Source: Chitinophagaceae bacterium (lineage in GTDB: Bacteria > Bacteroidota > Bacteroidia > Chitinophagales > Chitinophagaceae). Taken from it: a stretch of DNA of 32,135 bases. Numbering within the stretch: position 1 is the first letter of the stretch; the number at the start of each line of letters is the position of its first letter. Of this stretch, positions 27,750-32,135 are shown piece by piece. The stretch spans positions 1 to 32,135 of the forward strand of contig JANXWM010000110.1 of NCBI GenBank assembly GCA_025351145.1, in the 5' to 3' direction. The translations under genes and the position numbers were made by a program. A model generated the notes under the pieces. That model was not told the DNA's origin. It made no database searches and saw only the letters and a list, made by a program, of their open reading frames with translations.

Positions 27750-28322
27750 TTATTTTAAAGCAATGGCTGTGGGTAAACCATCAAGGCTTTTCAGGTTGTT
27801 TTCTTTTACGTAATCTTCAAGCCCCTGTGGCCCTTTTTTATCTGCCCATTCAAAATGGATATTTCTTTCTCCTTCGTAACTGTACAGCGGCACGCCAAAG
27901 CCACACGATGTTTGCACCAAATCTATTTCGGCAACTATAATCTGCCGGGTACTTGGGTAAATATTAAAATATTTGGCATTGCTTTCCCATGCATCGCTGC
28001 CAGGCAAAACAGTAAAGCCTTTGCCATACAACCGCAATATGTTGGGCGTGTTTTCGAAAGAGCAAAACATAAATGTAATCCGCCCGTTTTCAAGGGTGTG
28101 CGCCGATGTTTCGTTCCCACTGCTTATAAGATCCATATAAGCAACCTTATTGTGCCCGATAATTCTAAAACAGTCTAAACCTTTGGGCGATAAGTTTACA
28201 TGCCCATTGCCGTTCAATGGTGCTGTGGCCACAAAAAAGATATGCTGTTTTTGTATAAAATCCTGGTGGGCACCAGAAATAGATTCATGAAATTTCCCCA
28301 TAAATAGATAGATTATTAGCAA
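27750..28322 (-). CDS. Pyridoxamine 5'-phosphate oxidase family protein
   Basis: IFFVATAPLNGNGHVNLSPKG, VAYMDLISSGNETSAHTLENGRITFMFC; start may be ATG at 28301. Confidence 0.88.
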   Translation of the reverse strand: MLIIYLFMGKFHESISGAHQDFIQKQHIFFVATAPLNGNGHVNLSPKGLDCFRIIGHNKVAYMDLISSGNETSAHTLENGRITFMFCSFENTPNILRLYGKGFTVLPGSDAWESNAKYFNIYPSTRQIIVAEIDLVQTSCGFGVPLYSYEGERNIHFEWADKKGPQGLEDYVKENNLKSLDGLPTAIALK

Positions 28323-28430
28323 CCGAAATTAAAAGTTTACAGTTAGGTATCAAAGAAGTTTATCAAAGAGAATTAATAAATAAAAACGTTTAAATAAAGC
28401 ACACCTTATTTTTTTAAAAGAAATATTATT

Positions 28431-28493
28431 TACCGGGCTAAGGAATAAATATTACCCCGGAGTTTCGGGATTTCTTGCGTCGCACACTTGTAC
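28431..28493. repeat. Solo left half-element E10
   Basis: taccgggct end, then ttgcgtcgcacacttgtac 28475-28493; no right arm downstream. Confidence 0.78.
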
Positions 28494-28566
28494 TTTAAAA
28501 ACGAAAATCGGTACATTAATTATTGATAACAGGCTTTGTGGTATTGTTTATTAGCTTAAAATAAGA

Positions 28567-28596
28567 ACCCCGGTAAGACTACCAGGGTAATTTTTT
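28567..28596 (+). terminator. Possible hairpin terminator
   Basis: ACCCCGGTAAGACTACCAGGGT followed by AATTTTTT. Confidence 0.35.
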
Positions 28597-28938
28597 CAAC
28601 CCTAAACCCTTAAAAAACTAATACAAGATAATTCTTGAATTTGATGAATTCAAATAAATTTATATGCCCCGGTAAAAATTTGTTATACCGCATAAAATTC
28701 TGTTGCATGGAATTATGCATTGGGCTTGGGTTTGCCCGGGTTTAACAGCATTTAAATTCTTTAAACATATTTCTGTTTTATAATTCTCTTTCTTTAGCAG
28801 TAATATATCTGTTTACAATGAAAGCCGCCCTCTTTAATGCAGTCATTTTATTATTTTTGTAGCCAACTATTTATGTTTAAAATTGCCATGTATTATTGTT
28901 ACATTCAAGTTAGTTTAAGCATCTTTAAAACATACAAC

Positions 28939-30522
28939 ATGAAAAAAAAAGTACACTTTCTTACCTGTTTATTAAGCATAGTTATTTGTACAGAAAACCT
29001 GCACGCACAGGCTGGCGGGGCACTTGATAAAAGTTTTGGCAACGGTGGCTTTGTGCTGTCCAATCTTGGTACAAATAACAATTCCATTGGTTTTGATGTA
29101 GTGGTTCAACCCGATGGAAAAACGGTTGTTAGTGGTAAAACCCAAACTTCGGCTAATATACAATCAGCAGTTTTGGTTCGCTATAAAGAAGATGGGTCAT
29201 TCGACAGCAGCTTTGGTACAAATGGCATTGTTCAGGAATCTTTTACCAACCAATTCGATAATTTTTCTTCAGTTGCTCTGCAGCCAAACGGCAAATTTGT
29301 GGTTAGTGGGCTTAGCCTGCGGCACGATTCTTCCTTTGTTTTATTTGCAAGGTATAACAGCAATGGTACGCTCGATACAGCTTTTCGCAATAAAACAAAT
29401 GCTGTTAACTATTTCGGCTTTGGGGCAGTAGCCATTGGAGTAAAAGTGCAGCCTGATAACAAAATACTGTTGATGATCAATAACAACCAGGCCGGTACTT
29501 TTGCAGCTCAAACCCAGTTGTTTAGGTACAACAGGAATGGAACCCTTGATTCAACTTTTGGCACAAACGGTAATTTTACTTACACCAACTTATGGTTTAA
29601 CAACTTTACACAGGATGATAAAGGAAGAATTGTTTGTGTTGGTGGTGACGGTGTTACCAACCTGCTTCGTTTAAGACGTAGCGGCAAACCAGATCTTACT
29701 TTCGGCACAAACGGCCTCGCTACAACACAGCTAAGTCCTTATGATGGCCCTAATAATGTACTCACACAGCCCGATGGTAAAATCCTTGTTTGCGGAGGTT
29801 ACCAGGCGGCTAATTTTATTGATGAATTATTTACAGTTGCAAGGTTTACCGAAACAGGGAGCCTTGACTATACATTTAACGGTACAGGAGTAAACAGTAC
29901 AAAGATCAATGGGTACGAGTTTGCTTACGACATGGCTTTCCAGGTTCCGGGAAAACTGATTGCAACCGGCTATACTTCCGGGCCAAAAGAAGTTTATACA
30001 ACACTTATCCGCTACAATGCAAGAACCGGAACTATTGATTCAACCTGGGGTTTAAACGGTATTGATACAGTGAATACAACCTGGGATAACAAACAAATTT
30101 CTTATGCCACTGCATCGGCTATTACCCCCGACGGACTTAAAATAGTAACCACGGGACAGCAAACGGGTAAATCATTTTTAAAGAACCAGTTTGTAACCGC
30201 AAGGTTCTATTTAACCAATCCGGCGGCCGCACAATCTGTAACAGTAAATGAAAATTTAGTGGCACAGGTTAGCAGCACATCAGTATTTCCAAATCCAGCG
30301 CATGATGCTGCCAGTATTAGTTTCAGCCTGCAGCAAAACAGTTATGTGCAGGCAACCCTTTTAAACGCAGCAGGCCAAACTGTGGCAAACATTTACAATG
30401 GCAATCTTAATAAAGGCAATCAGTTGCTTAAGGTTAATATCAGCAATATGGAGGCAGGGATATACTATGTAGTGTTGGAGGCAGACGGCAAAAAAACTTA
30501 CAGCAAACTGGTTAAACTATAA
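28939..30522 (+). CDS. Delta-60 repeat domain protein with T9SS type A C-terminal sorting domain
   Basis: Repeats of the type LDxxFGxNGxV..QPDGKxxVxG; C-terminus VFPNPAHDAASISFSL...GIYYVVLEADGKKTYSKLVKL; start taken at ATG preceding the signal peptide. Confidence 0.88.
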   Translation: MKKKVHFLTCLLSIVICTENLHAQAGGALDKSFGNGGFVLSNLGTNNNSIGFDVVVQPDGKTVVSGKTQTSANIQSAVLVRYKEDGSFDSSFGTNGIVQESFTNQFDNFSSVALQPNGKFVVSGLSLRHDSSFVLFARYNSNGTLDTAFRNKTNAVNYFGFGAVAIGVKVQPDNKILLMINNNQAGTFAAQTQLFRYNRNGTLDSTFGTNGNFTYTNLWFNNFTQDDKGRIVCVGGDGVTNLLRLRRSGKPDLTFGTNGLATTQLSPYDGPNNVLTQPDGKILVCGGYQAANFIDELFTVARFTETGSLDYTFNGTGVNSTKINGYEFAYDMAFQVPGKLIATGYTSGPKEVYTTLIRYNARTGTIDSTWGLNGIDTVNTTWDNKQISYATASAITPDGLKIVTTGQQTGKSFLKNQFVTARFYLTNPAAAQSVTVNENLVAQVSSTSVFPNPAHDAASISFSLQQNSYVQATLLNAAGQTVANIYNGNLNKGNQLLKVNISNMEAGIYYVVLEADGKKTYSKLVKL

Positions 30523-30540
30523 TATAAATTTCATTGTATA

Positions 30541-30577
30541 AACCGTTGCTGAATATGTTTTAGCAACGGTTTTTTTG
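30541..30577 (+). terminator. Rho-independent terminator of delta-60 gene
   Basis: AACCGTTGCT...AGCAACGGTT followed by T-tract. Confidence 0.9.
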
Positions 30578-30590
30578 TAGTATTTTTTTT

Positions 30591-30779
30591 GAACCCGGCT
30601 ATAGTATTTTAATGGAGCATCGTTGCGTCGCACTCTTGTACGTTCGGAACGGCAGGCAACAAGGCAAAGAGGCAATTGACAAAGAGTTGTTTATTGTTAT
30701 TGTTCACTGTTCATTAAAGTTCAGAACGTACAAGAGTGCGACGCAAGTAAAGCTTCATTCCTGTTCAAATGCCCGGCCC
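30591..30779. repeat. Inverted-repeat element E11 (arms 30623-30641 and 30728-30746)
   Basis: ttgcgtcgcactcttgtac / gtacaagagtgcgacgcaa; ends acccggct and tgcccggcc; GTTCGGAAC and GTTCAGAAC just inside arms. Confidence 0.9.
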
Positions 30780-30782
30780 ATA

Positions 30783-30818
30783 AAATAAAAAATCCCATAG
30801 TTAAAAAACTACAGGATT
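30783..30818 (-). terminator. Rho-independent terminator of tRNA-Arg
   Basis: Minus strand AATCCTGTAGTT-TTTT-AACTATGGGATT then T-tract. Confidence 0.75.
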
Positions 30819-30827
30819 TTTCTTTCG

Positions 30828-30901
30828 TGACCCGGATTGGATTCAAACCAATGACCCACAGCTTAGAAGGCTGTTGCTCTATTCAACTGAGCTACCGGGC
30901 C
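30828..30901 (-). tRNA. tRNA-Arg (anticodon TCT)
   Basis: GGCCCGGTAGCTCAGTTGAATAGAGCAACAGCCTTCTAAGCTGTGGGTCATTGGTTTGAATCCAATCCGGGTCA folds as a cloverleaf; CCA not encoded. Confidence 0.93.
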
Positions 30902-30981
30902 ATACTTTTTAAGTATATACTTAGCTGAGCGGCGGCAAATGTAATTTTTAATTAGTTTGCACCCAAACTGAACTTTAACCG

Positions 30982-31656
30982 ATGGACGTAAAGATTGAAC
31001 CTGCCTGGAAAGAAGTATTGCAAAACGAATTTACAAAGCCTTATTTTCAGCAGGTTGCGGGCTATCTAAAAATAGAAAAGTCGCAGGGCAAAGTGATCTA
31101 TCCTCCGGGTTCACTTATCTTCAATGCATTCGATAAAACGCCCTTCAATAAAGTAAGGGTGGTAATACTCGGGCAAGATCCTTACCACGGGGCAGGGCAG
31201 GCACACGGGCTTTGTTTTTCCGTACCAGATGGGGTTCCGCCACCGCCGTCACTCGCAAATATTTATAAAGAATTAAACAGCGATTTGGGTATTGCTATAC
31301 CAACTACCGGCAACCTTACCAAATGGGCAAGCCAGGGCGTGTTCCTGCTCAATGCATCGCTTACCGTTAGGGCAGGGGAGCCCATGAGCCACGCTAAAAT
31401 TGGCTGGGCCGATTTTACTGATGCTGTTATAAAAGCAATCTCTGCAGAAAAGCAGGGCGTTGTTTTTTTATTATGGGGCAAATTTGCACAGGATAAACAG
31501 GTGCTTATTGATGAAACAAGGCATTATGTTTTAAAAGCCGCACACCCGTCACCGCTTAGTGCGCACAATGGTTTTTTTGGCTGCAGGCATTTCAGCAAAA
31601 CCAATGCGTTGCTTACAAAACAGGCTTTATACCCAATTGACTGGAACCCCCAATAA
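30982..31656 (+). CDS. ung: Uracil-DNA glycosylase
   Basis: VVILGQDPYHGAGQAHGLCFSVPDG, AAHPSPLSAHNGFFGCRHFSKTN. Confidence 0.97.
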   Translation: MDVKIEPAWKEVLQNEFTKPYFQQVAGYLKIEKSQGKVIYPPGSLIFNAFDKTPFNKVRVVILGQDPYHGAGQAHGLCFSVPDGVPPPPSLANIYKELNSDLGIAIPTTGNLTKWASQGVFLLNASLTVRAGEPMSHAKIGWADFTDAVIKAISAEKQGVVFLLWGKFAQDKQVLIDETRHYVLKAAHPSPLSAHNGFFGCRHFSKTNALLTKQALYPIDWNPQ

Positions 31657-31663
31657 CCATACT

Positions 31664-32135
31664 ATGAAAAGTAAAAATATACAGCAGCATAATATAGCAG
31701 CAACCACAGAAACCAATTTGCCAAAAGAAATTTTTGCACGTATCTGGGCATTGTGGGGGGCGCTTTTATTTTTTAGCACCATGCTCATCGCCGACCTGTT
31801 TTACCTTACCTGTTTTTTATTAAAAGAACCCACTAAAGCCACATGGCACCGCCATATTTCCCGTGTATGGATGGGGTTTTACCTGCCCCTTATCGGCAGC
31901 CCGCTTAAAGTGGTTGGTGCAGAACATTTTCAAAAAGACAAGAATTATGTAGTGGTATGTAACCACCGCAGTTTTATGGATATACCCGTTACTACGCCGT
32001 TTATGCCGAGGCCAAATAAAACAATCGGCAAAACCACTTTTGCGTATATACCGCTGGTAAACATTTTCTATACCATCGGCTGTATATTAGTAGACCGTAA
32101 CAGCACCAAAAGCAGGCTCGACAGTTATAAGAAAA
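31664..32135 (+). CDS. plsC: 1-acyl-sn-glycerol-3-phosphate acyltransferase (partial, runs off window)
   Basis: Translated from ATG 31664: MKSKNIQQHN...VVVCNHRSFMDIPV (NHxxxxD motif). Confidence 0.85.
   Translation, partial: MKSKNIQQHNIAATTETNLPKEIFARIWALWGALLFFSTMLIADLFYLTCFLLKEPTKATWHRHISRVWMGFYLPLIGSPLKVVGAEHFQKDKNYVVVCNHRSFMDIPVTTPFMPRPNKTIGKTTFAYIPLVNIFYTIGCILVDRNSTKSRLDSYKK

Noticed and set aside
28431-28742. Complete element from E10 left arm to a GCCCGGGTT end near 28733
   Set aside because: No recognisable 19-bp right arm precedes that end; kept as a solo left half.
29-30779. CRISPR array interpretation of the repeated 19-mer
   Set aside because: Copies are kilobases apart, in inverted pairs, with no regular spacers and no cas genes.
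29-30779. Elements as simple bidirectional intrinsic terminators
   Set aside because: Outer ends are T-rich then A-rich in 5' to 3' order, the wrong polarity for a U-tract on either strand; genuine terminators with normal polarity were found separately at 12910, 18910 and 30541.

Overview
The window is Bacteroidota chromosome, probably Chitinophagaceae judging by gene content, T9SS genes and -33/-7 promoter style. It carries ordinary core and metabolic genes: nuoM-nuoN, an SDR, a PorV-like/PorU-like T9SS pair, RDD, HPF, a Xer-type recombinase, rpsU, an alpha-glucan/glycogen block (GH13 amylase, MFS, glgC, glgA, FucP-type MFS, ROK kinase), GH19, a CotH-like protein, DinB, a PNPOx-like protein, a delta-60 repeat T9SS cargo, tRNA-Arg(TCT), ung, and a partial plsC. 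The striking feature is a dispersed family of intergenic inverted-repeat elements. Each is bounded by an almost invariant 19-bp arm, TTGCGTCGCACWCTTGTAC ... GTACAAGWGTGCGACGCAA. I count 8 paired elements, 3 solo arms and 1 relic in 32 kb. The outer ends resemble (T-rich)-ANCCGGGCT ... AGCCCGGNT-(A-rich). The interiors vary: short spacers, three different nested hairpin repeats, one sRNA/terminator-like segment, and in two elements (12.0-12.8 kb and 14.7-15.3 kb) an unrelated small ORF. Those two elements are alignable to each other outside the ORF, including a homologous promoter block. This suggests a cassette-like element family with swappable cargo. No dedicated transposase is visible in the window, so mechanism and novelty are inference. 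All counts and alignments were made by eye.
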